Under the pieces are notes generated by a model, which did not search any database, was not told the origin of the DNA, and saw nothing but the letters and a program-made list of their open reading frames with translations. A program made the translations under genes and the position numbers. 64,000 nucleotides of DNA from Aminobacter sp. AP02 (GTDB lineage Bacteria > Pseudomonadota > Alphaproteobacteria > Rhizobiales > Rhizobiaceae), in assembly GCF_003148805.1 (NCBI RefSeq), contig NZ_QGGX01000009.1, positions 124,001 to 188,000 of the forward strand. Reading direction: 5' to 3'. Shown in pieces: positions 1-8,485 of the stretch (position 1 is its first letter; each line of letters begins with the position of its first letter).

Positions 1-34
1 CGCCGCAGCGATTGTTGAAATGTGGGGTGAACAT
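1..34 (-). CDS. 5' end of an unidentified gene running off the left edge
   Basis: Reading leftward from an ATG at 34 gives eleven open codons (M-F-T-P-H-F-N-N-R-C-G) before the window ends. A strong Shine-Dalgarno GGAGAGG lies at 42-48 on the same strand, seven bases before the ATG, which is the main reason to believe the start. The upstream region carries the tandem 16-bp dyads at 72-103. Too little protein is present to name a function. Confidence 0.5.
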   Translation of the reverse strand, partial: MFTPHFNNRCG

Positions 35-71
35 GTGAGTACCTCTCCAGGATTGTTGCTTCATGCATCCA

Positions 72-103
72 TATCTATTCAAAGATATATCTTTTGCAAG
101 ATA
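72..103. promoter_or_regulatory. Two abutting 16-bp operator-like dyads TATCT-N6-AGATA
   Basis: Positions 72-87 and 88-103 each fit TATCT-N6-AGATA exactly and touch without a gap. The inner half-sites also form a palindrome, AAAGATATATCTTT, at 81-94. The pair lies about 40-70 bases upstream of the leftward ATG at 34. This looks like a tandem binding site for a dimeric regulator controlling that gene. The regulator is not identified. Confidence 0.6.
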
Positions 104-144
104 CAACGTAATAATTTTCTCCGGGGCCTCCCACGGGGAATGCG

Positions 145-177
145 AAAAGGCCGGCAAGGTTTCCCTCGCCGGCCTTT
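145..177 (-). terminator. Intrinsic terminator of the hypothetical gene 225-644
   Basis: The arms AAAGGCCGGC (146-155) and GCCGGCCTTT (168-177) are perfectly complementary around a 12-base loop. On the minus strand the stem ends in a short U run (145-148). It lies 48 bases past the stop of the leftward gene at 225. Confidence 0.75.
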
Positions 178-224
178 ATCCGATGGTGCATGATCGAGGC
201 GATCAGGCCGCCCCAGCCCCCCTG

Positions 225-644
225 TTATTCGTTGTTTTCAGCGTAGATTGCGCGCGCTGACCTGAAGTCGGTTCCCGAACCTTCCGCCCGTTGCAACATC
301 ACTACCGCGTCCGACGTTCCAACATCGGAAAGCAGTTCCAGAGCATGGCGGAAGCGTTCGTTGTTGAGCGCCGACAAGGCAGTCCGGTGGGCATCTTCGA
401 CATCCTTGTCGACCTTGCGTGATCCACTGGCCTCGGCTTCCGCTACGCTGGAGATCGCAAAGAACTGCGCCGGCTTGGTCTGCACGTGGACATAGCTGCT
501 GCGCGCAACCGGTTCCTGCAGCGAGGCGGCGGTGACAGATGTCTGTTGCGGCTTCGGCTCAACCCGGCCCTCTACAACCGGCACCAGCCTGTCGCTCAGG
601 CGGACAACCTGACTATAGCTGGCGCCCGGACCGCCAATCAACAT
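225..644 (-). CDS. Hypothetical protein, 139 aa
   Basis: I do not recognise a family. The protein is acidic in its C-terminal half and has no clear signal peptide or membrane segment. A helical stretch around residues 80-110 (VEDAHRTALSALNNERFRHALELL) resembles a short repeat-type helix pair. The ATG at 644 is preceded by AAGGGGAAGTGA, a good Shine-Dalgarno, and a clear intrinsic terminator follows the stop, so it appears to be a real single-gene unit. Confidence 0.6.
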   Translation of the reverse strand: MLIGGPGASYSQVVRLSDRLVPVVEGRVEPKPQQTSVTAASLQEPVARSSYVHVQTKPAQFFAISSVAEAEASGSRKVDKDVEDAHRTALSALNNERFRHALELLSDVGTSDAVVMLQRAEGSGTDFRSARAIYAENNE

Positions 645-838
645 TCACTTCCCCTTGCGCAATTCACCCGACTTTAGCGTGGAAGGGTTGTGAAGCCCTT
701 TCAATAAAAAATGGCATTTGATCGGAATTCCCGATAATACCTTAGAAACACTATGTTTTTCGGCTTTGCCATCGAGATGGCAAGTGCACGGCACCAGCCA
801 TCTCGCAAGCTTGAAGTCTTAGCGAGATATCGACTCGG

Positions 839-2878
839 CTAGCGCTTTGCATCCTCGAGCGCCGAAGCCAGACGCACCAGCGAAAGGAATTCGGCCCGGT
901 ATCCGAACGGATCGCTGCCCCGCGCAGCTGTCGCGATCTCGGTGATCTTGTCGAAGCCGAATTTCGCCGTCGTATCCTCATTGCGCAGCTTTTGGCCAAA
1001 TGCCGCGACCGCGATCGAGAAGCGCTGGTCGGTACCGGCGCCATCAAAGCTTGCCACCTCGTTTGCCTTGGTCACAGGCGTGGACATCAGTTTGCTCGTG
1101 TCGTCGTCGGGTGCCTTGTAGCGGATCTTGACGAAGGCATACTCGTCGGCGTTCGAGACGCCACCGTTGCCGGCGGTTGCCTCCCCGTAGCGCAGGTCAT
1201 CGATCTGCTGCGGTGCCCCCTTGGGCGTGATCTCGTAGATCGCCGTCACCGAGTGACCCGAACCGATCTCGCCCGCGTCGACACGGTCGTTGTTGAAATC
1301 CTCGCGGTTGAGCGCACGTGTTTCGTAGCCGATCAGGCGATATTCCGAGACCGCCTGCGGGTTGAACTCGACCTGGATCTTCACATCCTTGGCGATGGTG
1401 AACAGCGTCGAGGAAGCGTCCTCGACCAGTACCTTCTCCGCCTCGGCCAAGGTGTCGATATAGGCAGCCGTGCCATTGCCGTTCTGGGCGATGGTCTGCA
1501 TCATCTGGTCGTTGAGGTTGCCGCGTCCGAAGCCGAACACCGACAGGAACACACCAGATTTGCGCTTCTCCTCTATCAGTCGCTTCAGATCCTCGTCGTC
1601 GCTCTGACCGACGTTGAAGTCACCATCGGTCGCCAGCATCACCCTGTTGACGCCGTCCTTGACGAAGGATTTCTGCGCCAGCCTGTAGGCCTCGCGGATA
1701 CCCGCCTCGCCCGCCGTCGAGCCACCTGGTGTCAACGTGTCGATCGCCTGCAGGATCTTTGTGCGGTCCGATGCCTTGGTCGGTTCCAGCACAGTCCCGG
1801 CATCACCTGCATAAGTGACGATCGAGACGGTATCATCGGGGCTCAGCTTGTTGACCAGGAGCCGGAATGCCGAGCGCAACAGCGGCAGTTTGTCCGGCTC
1901 GTCCATCGAGCCGGAAACGTCGATCAGGAAGACCAGGTTGGCCTTGGGCTGTTCGACCGGCTTGACCTCGTAACCTTTTATGGCGACGTGCATCAGCTTG
2001 GTGTGTTCGTTCCACGGGGTCGGCATGACGCTGACCGTGGTGTTGAACGGCGTCGAAGCGTTGTCGGGCCCCTTCCAGTCATAGGGGAAGTAGTTGACCA
2101 ACTCCTCGACACGCACGGTATCGGCCTGCGGCAGTACACCTTCCTTCAGCGAACGGCGAACGAAGGAATAAGACGCCGTATCGACATCTACCGAGAAAGT
2201 GGAGACCGGATCTTCCAGCACCGAGCGCACCGGATTGGCCTTGAATTCCTCGACCCGATCGCGGTTTTCAGCCTGCGGCATCGGAATGTCGGAAGGCGCG
2301 ATCAAGCCTTGCAACTGGGTCGTCAGATCCGGTGCAGCCATTCGGCTCATCTGCGACGCAGCATCCGCAAGAGGCGCCGGCGCCGGCATCGCTGGCGCTG
2401 CCTCGTTCATGGCAACTGCCTCCTGGGTAGCAGCATCCGCTTCGGGCTTCGCCGCCTGCGACGCCAGTGGTTCGGGCGAGGCAACCTGGGCTACTTCCGC
2501 ATCGGCTTTCTTCAGCGCGCTGGCCGGCGCTTCTTTTGCACGCCCGGAAGGCGTCTGCGCGATTTCCTTGTCCGCGCCAAAATTGAACGGGGTCCCCTCC
2601 ATCAGATAGAATGTGGCGTAGCCGGCGATTGGCAGGGCCACCAGTCCGGCAAGGGCGGGTGCTGCGATCAGCTTCTTTTGCATGATGTCTCTCCAGAGCT
2701 TTTGCGCTCGCCCTGTGAGACGGTGCCCTTTCCCCGATCCTTGGGTGGCCGCCGGATTTTTTTCGAGGTCGTAGGCAGCCATGGCAGCAGCCAGCGCGCG
2801 CGCCTTGGCGTCAGCGCGCGGCAAAGGCAAAGATATGTTTCGGAGCATGTCGAGTTCGTTGTCGTCGACCATGGTCAC
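839..2878 (-). CDS. Membrane-anchored VWA-domain protein with DUF3520-type C-terminus
   Basis: A 679-aa protein with an N-terminal cytoplasmic region (1-67), one membrane segment (about 70-92), an Ala/Pro/Glu-rich linker (100-200), a VWA N-terminal domain (about 205-310), the VWA domain with MIDAS motif D320-V-S-G-S324, and a C-terminal region like DUF3520 proteins such as E. coli YfbK. The GTG start at 2878 overlaps the sigma-factor stop as GTGA, with an ATG two codons further in as the alternative. The overlap with an ECF sigma gene suggests joint regulation. The cytoplasmic N-terminus could bind the sigma factor, but I see no recognisable anti-sigma motif, so that role is inference. Confidence 0.9.
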   Translation of the reverse strand: MTMVDDNELDMLRNISLPLPRADAKARALAAAMAAYDLEKNPAATQGSGKGHRLTGRAQKLWRDIMQKKLIAAPALAGLVALPIAGYATFYLMEGTPFNFGADKEIAQTPSGRAKEAPASALKKADAEVAQVASPEPLASQAAKPEADAATQEAVAMNEAAPAMPAPAPLADAASQMSRMAAPDLTTQLQGLIAPSDIPMPQAENRDRVEEFKANPVRSVLEDPVSTFSVDVDTASYSFVRRSLKEGVLPQADTVRVEELVNYFPYDWKGPDNASTPFNTTVSVMPTPWNEHTKLMHVAIKGYEVKPVEQPKANLVFLIDVSGSMDEPDKLPLLRSAFRLLVNKLSPDDTVSIVTYAGDAGTVLEPTKASDRTKILQAIDTLTPGGSTAGEAGIREAYRLAQKSFVKDGVNRVMLATDGDFNVGQSDDEDLKRLIEEKRKSGVFLSVFGFGRGNLNDQMMQTIAQNGNGTAAYIDTLAEAEKVLVEDASSTLFTIAKDVKIQVEFNPQAVSEYRLIGYETRALNREDFNNDRVDAGEIGSGHSVTAIYEITPKGAPQQIDDLRYGEATAGNGGVSNADEYAFVKIRYKAPDDDTSKLMSTPVTKANEVASFDGAGTDQRFSIAVAAFGQKLRNEDTTAKFGFDKITEIATAARGSDPFGYRAEFLSLVRLASALEDAKR

Positions 2879-3438
2879 TCTTCCCCGGCCGAGCGCATGA
2901 GCAGCTTCAGCCGTTTCTTCGCTTCATGGATGTGCCAGGACACCGTGGCCTCGGCGATGCCCATCGCATCGGCCGCCGCTGCGTGGCTCAGCCCCTCGCC
3001 GTATATGAGCAGGACCGCGTCGCGCTGCTTGTCAGGTAATCGGCGCACAGCTTCCCAGAGCCGTTCGGCTGGGTCTTCGGGCGCCAACGGGCCATGTCCC
3101 GAAACCAAGGCATGGACGCCGTAGGCAGCGGTCTTCGCCGTCTCCCGCGCCGACTTGCGCTGCATGTCACGCGCCGCGTTCAGCGTCATCGCATAGAGCC
3201 AGGTGGTGAAGGCTGCGCCCCCGCGATAGTCGCGAATGGCCCGGCCAAGGCGCGCGCAGACTTCCTGGGCGATATCCTCGGCATCCGACCTGTTGCCACA
3301 CCAGCGCCAGGCGACGCGGTGGACGAATCCATAGTGCCTTTCGACCAGTTCGCCGAAAGCCGTCCTGTCGCCTTCGCGTGCTCGTCCGATCAGATCGCTA
3401 TCGGAGGCTTCGCTTTCGTCCAGCATCATCGCCATCAT
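2875..3438 (-). CDS. RNA polymerase ECF sigma factor
   Basis: Starting at the ATG at 3438 gives 187 aa, the usual ECF length. Sigma region 2 covers about residues 22-90 (TAFGELVERHYGFVHRVAWR, then DAEDIAQEV). Sigma region 4 covers about 125-183 with the helix-turn-helix GLSHAAAADAMGIAEATVSW. The frame stays open upstream to 3657, but that extension is Arg/Ser/Pro-rich and lies inside the neighbouring flavoprotein gene, so I reject it. A second in-frame ATG at 3429 is possible. It overlaps the VWA gene by four bases, so the two are probably translationally coupled. Confidence 0.9.
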   Translation of the reverse strand: MMAMMLDESEASDSDLIGRAREGDRTAFGELVERHYGFVHRVAWRWCGNRSDAEDIAQEVCARLGRAIRDYRGGAAFTTWLYAMTLNAARDMQRKSARETAKTAAYGVHALVSGHGPLAPEDPAERLWEAVRRLPDKQRDAVLLIYGEGLSHAAAADAMGIAEATVSWHIHEAKKRLKLLMRSAGEE

Positions 3439-3493
3439 TTGTCCGTTGGACGAAAGCTTTCTGGCAATCCTTGGGGTCGCGCGAAAATTTCTT

Positions 3494-4672
3494 CTAGACG
3501 GCCTGCCCGGCAACCCACCCCGACGACCAGGCCCACTGGAAATTGTAGCCGCCGAGCCAACCGGTGACGTCGACGACCTCGCCGATAAAGTACAGCCCAG
3601 GCACGGATTTGGCTTGCATCGTCTTTTGGTCGAGCACCCTGGTGTCGACACCGCCAAGCGTCACCTCGGCCGTGCGATAGCCTTCCGATCCGGCCGGTTT
3701 GATGCGCCAGGCGTTGACTGCCGCATCGACTGACTTGAGCTGCGTATCGGACAGATCGGCGAGGTTGCCGTCAAAGCCGGTGCGTTCGGCAATCGCTTGC
3801 GCCAGTTTCTTCGGCAGATGCGCGGCAAGCGCCGTTTGCACCGCCTGCCGTCCATTGGCGCGCTTGGCCTCGCGCAACAGGCCGGCCACGTCGGTACCTG
3901 GCAGCATAGAGATCGCGATCTCGTCACCCTCGCGCCAGTAAGAAGAAATCTGCAGGATCGACGGGCCGCTGATGCCACGGTGCGTAAACAGCATGGCTTC
4001 GGAGAAGCTCGTCTTGCCACAGGCGACGTCCGCATCGACGGCAATGCCGGCAAGTGGTGTCAGCTTCTGCAAGGTGTTGGCATCGAAGGTCAGCGGCACG
4101 AGAGCCGGGCGTGTTTCGACTACAGGCAATCCGAACTGCGACGCCAGTTCATATCCAAAGCCGGTCGCCCCCATCTTGGGGATCGACTTCCCGCCGCACG
4201 CCACCACCAATGACTTGCACGCCACCCGGCTGCCGGACAGAGCCAACTCAAACCCATCAGCGGTCTTGCTGACAGTTTCAACAGTGGTCGACAAGCGCAG
4301 TTCGACACCGTTGGCCTGCATTTCCTCGACCATCATGTCGATGATCTGGCGCGCCGAGCCATCGCAGAACAGCTGTCCGAGCGTCTTTTCGTGGTAGGCA
4401 ATACCGTAGCGCTCGACGAGAGCGATGAAATTGCGCTGGGTGTAGCGGCTCAGCGCCGAGATGCAAAAATGCGGGTTCTGCGAGAGAAAATTCTTCGGAC
4501 TCGCATGAATGTTGGTGAAGTTGCAGCGTCCACCGCCCGAGATGCGGATCTTTTCGCCTGGTGCACCTGCATGGTCGACGATCAGCACCGAACGGCCGCG
4601 CTTGCCTGCTTCGACGGCGCACATCATTCCCGCGGCGCCGGCGCCGATCACCACGACATCAAAAGACTGCAT
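3494..4672 (-). CDS. HI0933/YhiN-family FAD-dependent oxidoreductase
   Basis: A 392-aa flavoprotein of the HI0933 (YhiN/BaiN-like) family. It has the N-terminal FAD-binding motif VIGAGAAGMM, the family signature ISGGGRCNFTN near residue 60, and the C-terminal GGYNFQWAWSSG segment. Substrates of most members are unknown. I chose the ATG at 4672 (M-Q-S-F-D-V-V-V-I-G) because the FAD-binding strand starts at once. The frame continues to 4807 but would then overlap the end of the hydrolase gene. It precedes the sigma-factor gene on the same strand with 55 bases between. Confidence 0.88.
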   Translation of the reverse strand: MQSFDVVVIGAGAAGMMCAVEAGKRGRSVLIVDHAGAPGEKIRISGGGRCNFTNIHASPKNFLSQNPHFCISALSRYTQRNFIALVERYGIAYHEKTLGQLFCDGSARQIIDMMVEEMQANGVELRLSTTVETVSKTADGFELALSGSRVACKSLVVACGGKSIPKMGATGFGYELASQFGLPVVETRPALVPLTFDANTLQKLTPLAGIAVDADVACGKTSFSEAMLFTHRGISGPSILQISSYWREGDEIAISMLPGTDVAGLLREAKRANGRQAVQTALAAHLPKKLAQAIAERTGFDGNLADLSDTQLKSVDAAVNAWRIKPAGSEGYRTAEVTLGGVDTRVLDQKTMQAKSVPGLYFIGEVVDVTGWLGGYNFQWAWSSGWVAGQAV

Positions 4673-4787
4673 TTCGGATTGTTCCCGCTGGATCGCCAGC
4701 GCCTGCCCGGCGCGCGAACCCTGTTGGTCGGTCAAAGCTATTCCTGTGCCTGATAACCGAACCTGTCGGGATGGCAAAGTTGCAAAA

Positions 4788-5528
4788 TTACGCCAGCGTT
4801 TCGGCAAAAAACGTCGTCAGGCGCTTCCAGTGCCGTTCAGCACCGGCCGCATCGTAGACGCCGTGATCTGAGACACACCAGCCGTGGCCCATGCCGACAT
4901 AGTTTTCGAGGATGTGGTCGACACCGGCTGTGCGCAGGCTTTCGGCCAGGATTGCAGACTGTTCGGGCGGAAAGCTGCCGTCGACACCAGCTGTACCGAC
5001 ATAGACCCTGGCCTTGATCCTGCTCGCCTGGCGGTGCGGGCTGTCTGCCGCATCGCCAGCCAGATTGCCGCCATGAAAGCTGGCCGCAGCAACTATGCGC
5101 GCTGGATGCGCCGCAGCCGCGTTGAGCGCACGGCTGCCGCCCATGCAATAGCCTACCGTGCCGACGGGCCCGGTGACGCCTTCCGCTGCGAGTGCGTCGA
5201 GGAACGCACCGGTGTCGCGCGCGGTCATCTCTTGGGTCGTTGCCCCAATCAGCGCGCGCAGTTCCGCGCGGGTCTTTTCCACGACGAAGGCTGTTTTCGC
5301 GTCGAACGGCCCGTAGGCGCCACTGCGGTAGAACAGGTCAGGCACCAAAACGGCATAACCCTCGCCGGCAAGCCGTTCAGCCATCCGATCGAGTGCCGCG
5401 CGCGGCCCGAACGCATCCATGTAGAGAATGACGCCCGAACGCGCCTTTTCGGAGGTTCGGAACAGCCCGGCCCTAGCAACGCCGTCAGAGGTCTTGATAG
5501 CGATGTCGCGCTTGGTTGCCGTGGCCAT
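4788..5528 (-). CDS. Dienelactone hydrolase family protein
   Basis: A 246-aa alpha/beta hydrolase. The nucleophile motif is G-Y-C-M-G-G, with Cys in place of Ser as in classical dienelactone hydrolases. A plausible Asp (GTAGVDGSFPPEQ) and His (GMGHGWC) complete the triad near the C-terminus. It has no signal peptide and is presumably cytoplasmic. The neighbours do not form an aromatic degradation pathway, so the substrate cannot be inferred. Confidence 0.88.
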   Translation of the reverse strand: MATATKRDIAIKTSDGVARAGLFRTSEKARSGVILYMDAFGPRAALDRMAERLAGEGYAVLVPDLFYRSGAYGPFDAKTAFVVEKTRAELRALIGATTQEMTARDTGAFLDALAAEGVTGPVGTVGYCMGGSRALNAAAAHPARIVAAASFHGGNLAGDAADSPHRQASRIKARVYVGTAGVDGSFPPEQSAILAESLRTAGVDHILENYVGMGHGWCVSDHGVYDAAGAERHWKRLTTFFAETLA

Positions 5529-5614
5529 GAACTGTCTCCGTTGCTGTTGCGGAAATACATAGGGACTTTGCCGGCTACAGCAACATCACCATGACGAGAA
5601 CAGTTTGGGAGTAG

Positions 5615-6907
5615 TCAATCCTGGATCCGAACCGTCCTGGCGCTAACGTGCAGCGCGCGCCCTGCACCAAGCCCCATGACGGCAACGCCAATGCCGAGTC
5701 CCACGAACAGGAATGCCGACGCCGAGAAACTGCCCGTCCAGCCCCTGATCAAACCAACCAGAAGCGGGCCGAATGCAGCGAGCACATAGCCGACGCCTTG
5801 CGCCATGCCCGACAGATGCGCCGCAACATGCGAATCCGGCGAGCGCAGCACGATCAGCGTCATGGCCGCCGCAATCAGGCCGCCCTGTCCGATGCCCTGC
5901 AGGATTGCCCAGAAAAGCACGGTCGACGTCGGCGCAAACAAGATCCCCAGCAAGGCGACCACGGCAGCAACGACGAGCGCGACATTGACGCCGCGCTGGT
6001 CTTTGCGGCGAACGGCAAATGACGGCACCGCAAGGCAGGTCACCACCTGCGCCATGACCGACACCGAAACAATGGCGCCCGCTGTAGCGGCGTCGAAACC
6101 GCGCTCCCGCAGGATCGGAGCTAGCCAGCCGAAGACGCAATAGGCAAGCGCGGATTGCAATCCCATGAACAGTGTCACTTGCCAGGCCAGGCGATCGCGC
6201 CACAGCCCAACCACGCGAAAACCGCTATGGCTAGCCTGTTGCCGGCGCCCCAGAGCCTGAGGCGTCCAGATCAGCAATACGATCAGGACGGGCACCGCCC
6301 AGGCGGCAAGCGCACCCGACCACGAGCCCGTGAACAGATGTTCGATCGGCAGCGTAAGGCCGGCTGCGGCTGCCGAGCCTGCGCACAGGGCCATGGTGTA
6401 GAGCCCTGTCATCATCGCAGCCTTGTTGGCGAAATCGCGCTTCACCAACCCCGGCAGAAGTACGTTGCCGATGGCGATGGCAGCTCCGGCGAGAAAAGTG
6501 GCAACGAAAAGTAGCGGAACGGAGCCGAACCATCGCAACCCAGTCCCCAGAGCCAGCAAGGCAAGCGCGCCAAGCAGCGTGCGTTCGGCACCGAAGCGCT
6601 GGGCCAGTTTCGGCGCAAAAGGCGCAAACAGCCCCAGGCACAACACGGGCAACGTCGTCAGCAGGCTCGCGCCTATGGTCGAAAGACCGGTTTCCTTCAT
6701 CACCTCCGGCAACAGCACCGACAGGCTCGAAAACAGCGGCCTGAGGTTGAATGCGATCAGCACAAGGCTCGCGCCAAGAACGATCTGGGCTGAGCGACTG
6801 CGCAGCACCGGCGGCTGCGGCTTTGGCAGGCTGTCTGCCTCGGCATCGATGAGTTGTTCGTCGAGACCGGCGACAGTCCCGAGCTGCTGGCGTAAAGTCT
6901 GGTTCAT
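5615..6907 (-). CDS. MFS transporter, CynX/NimT family
   Basis: A 430-aa protein with about twelve hydrophobic segments beginning near residue 40. The first-helix region (IVLGASLVLIAFNLRPLFSS) and SLSVLLPEV match the cyanate/2-nitroimidazole (CynX, NimT/YeaN) branch of the major facilitator superfamily. The start overlaps the GntR gene stop by four bases (ATGA), so this is a regulator-transporter pair. The substrate is not predictable from sequence. Confidence 0.87.
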   Translation of the reverse strand: MNQTLRQQLGTVAGLDEQLIDAEADSLPKPQPPVLRSRSAQIVLGASLVLIAFNLRPLFSSLSVLLPEVMKETGLSTIGASLLTTLPVLCLGLFAPFAPKLAQRFGAERTLLGALALLALGTGLRWFGSVPLLFVATFLAGAAIAIGNVLLPGLVKRDFANKAAMMTGLYTMALCAGSAAAAGLTLPIEHLFTGSWSGALAAWAVPVLIVLLIWTPQALGRRQQASHSGFRVVGLWRDRLAWQVTLFMGLQSALAYCVFGWLAPILRERGFDAATAGAIVSVSVMAQVVTCLAVPSFAVRRKDQRGVNVALVVAAVVALLGILFAPTSTVLFWAILQGIGQGGLIAAAMTLIVLRSPDSHVAAHLSGMAQGVGYVLAAFGPLLVGLIRGWTGSFSASAFLFVGLGIGVAVMGLGAGRALHVSARTVRIQD

Positions 6908-7581
6908 TGAATAAGCAGTCTTTCGAGTTCGAAAAGCACCGGCGCCATGAAAGCGCGGACGGCGGCAACCGCGCCGTCGGGATCGCTGGCAGCGATGGCA
7001 TCGATGATATCGGCATGGGCCTGATGGTCCGGCTCGGGCAGATCACCACCTAGCGTAGCTTGGATGGTCTCCGAGATGGAGGCCGTGAAGAAGTCGTAGA
7101 TATCCATGATCGCCCGGTTGCCGGACGCCGCGACGATCGATTTGTGGAAGGCGATGTCGCGTCGGATGAAAGCCTCGCGGCCGCCATCGGCGACCGTGCC
7201 GCGCGCGGCAAGCAATTGGCGCATGCGGTCGAGATCGTCGGTGCTGTGGCGCAGGGCGGCTAGCCGCGCGGCCTCGACATCGAGTGCTGCCCGCGCCTCC
7301 CACTGATCTCGCAATCCGGCTCGCTTGACCCGGTCGAGGGCGGCCGAAGGATCGACAGCGGAGCGCACATATGTGCCCGAGCCCTGCCGTGTGTCCAGCA
7401 GGCCCTGCGATACAAGCATCCTTACCGCTTCGCGCACCGTACCGCGGCTCACCGACAAGAGATCGCTGAGCGCCGCTTCGTTGGGAATGCGCTCGGCCAC
7501 CGCCCAGCGGCCGCTGACGATCTCAGCACGCAGGCTGTCGGCGGCACTGTCGGCAAGATTGGTTCGGAGGGCAGGCTGCAT
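6904..7581 (-). CDS. GntR-family (FadR subfamily) transcriptional regulator
   Basis: A 225-aa regulator. A winged HTH covers about residues 10-75 (NEAALSDLLSVSRGTVREAV and the wing TRQGSGTYV). An all-helical FCD effector domain covers about 85-215, with candidate metal-ligand residues in D-I-A-F-H-K. It is co-transcribed with the overlapping MFS gene. A perfect dyad, GTCATC-A-GATGAC, lies 17 bases upstream of the ATG, which fits autoregulation. The effector is unknown. Confidence 0.9.
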   Translation of the reverse strand: MQPALRTNLADSAADSLRAEIVSGRWAVAERIPNEAALSDLLSVSRGTVREAVRMLVSQGLLDTRQGSGTYVRSAVDPSAALDRVKRAGLRDQWEARAALDVEAARLAALRHSTDDLDRMRQLLAARGTVADGGREAFIRRDIAFHKSIVAASGNRAIMDIYDFFTASISETIQATLGGDLPEPDHQAHADIIDAIAASDPDGAVAAVRAFMAPVLFELERLLIQ

Positions 7582-7597
7582 GACGTCAACTCATCAA

Positions 7598-7610
7598 GTC
7601 ATCAGATGAC
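7598..7610. promoter_or_regulatory. Probable GntR operator
   Basis: The perfect 13-bp inverted repeat GTCATC-A-GATGAC is centred 24 bases upstream of the GntR gene start at 7581. Its size suits a GntR dimer, and its position would block transcription of the GntR-MFS pair. Confidence 0.5.
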
Positions 7611-7705
7611 TTTGGCAATAGGCCCGCTACCGTCTGCCGTCAATGCGTCGATTGGGACAGGTCGCAGGAGAAGAGGATGCCAGGTTCGCTGCCGCCGAAC
7701 CTCGA

Positions 7706-8392
7706 TCAGCCGAGCCCGGCAAAACTTGCCATGTGAAAGGTCTGTACTTCTGACGGATAGCGATAGTCGGTGCCAAATGGACAGGCGTTGCGATCGAGAC
7801 AGCCGCCGGTGCGGCATGGCGCACCGTTGGGCCCACGCACATGGCCGAGGCAGTCCTCATAGGCAAAGCCGACAGGCGAGTAGGCATCGGCCGGACACGC
7901 TTTCATGCAAGGTTTTCGGTCACATGCATCGCAAAGATGAATCGATTTCTGAGGAGTTCCGATTTCAATGTCGAAATCGAACAGCAGGGCGCCGCGATAG
8001 GCATGCCACAGGCCGTATTCCGGATGCATAAGAATGCCGAGCGGCGACGGCATGAGGCCTTCCGCGCGCATCGCCCATTGCTGGAACGGTAGATAGGGCG
8101 TGTCTGAAGGCGACACAGCGCGCGCGCCAAATGACATCGCCACCTCGCCGATGACTTCGCGCGACCATGTATCGAGTGGATTTTTCAGATTGTCCGGCTG
8201 GCGCACGCGCCAGCGCAAGAAGTGCGGCCAGGGTGCGGCCCCTGCCTGGCCGACCAGCAGGACCGATTTGGCGCGGTCGCCAAACCGTCCTGGCGGCGCG
8301 TCGTCCCGCTCGTCGAAACTGAAGCCGCCGCGCTGGATGAGGCCATGTTCATCCAACGCAGCGGCAACATCGTCAGGCACGAGCGACGACAA
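7706..8392 (-). CDS. 4Fe-4S ferredoxin-type protein next to mttB
   Basis: A 228-aa soluble protein with a Cys cluster C-D-A-C-x4-C-x3-C-P, typical for a [4Fe-4S] site, at about residues 152-164. A second Cys-rich stretch (about 178-203) holds four more Cys and could bind a second cluster. The overall layout resembles the C-terminal half of QueG/epoxyqueuosine reductase-like proteins, but it lacks an obvious corrinoid site. Translation seems to start at TTG 8392 after AGAGGTG; GTG 8380 is the alternative. It lies 93 bases downstream of the mttB homologue on the same strand. I infer a role in electron supply for corrinoid reactivation or methyl-group oxidation. Confidence 0.8.
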   Translation of the reverse strand: MSSLVPDDVAAALDEHGLIQRGGFSFDERDDAPPGRFGDRAKSVLLVGQAGAAPWPHFLRWRVRQPDNLKNPLDTWSREVIGEVAMSFGARAVSPSDTPYLPFQQWAMRAEGLMPSPLGILMHPEYGLWHAYRGALLFDFDIEIGTPQKSIHLCDACDRKPCMKACPADAYSPVGFAYEDCLGHVRGPNGAPCRTGGCLDRNACPFGTDYRYPSEVQTFHMASFAGLG

Positions 8393-8485
8393 AAATCACC
8401 TCTTGCCCGGATCGGAGAATGCGCTCCGCCAGACTTCCTTGTGAATGATGTTGGCGACTTTAGCCCCGCCTGAAACGGGCTCCTT

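Noticed and set aside
992-3124. A 710-codon open frame antisense to the VWA and sigma-factor genes
   Set aside because: The translation is low-complexity and Arg/Leu/Val-rich with no domain, while the minus strand has matching families.
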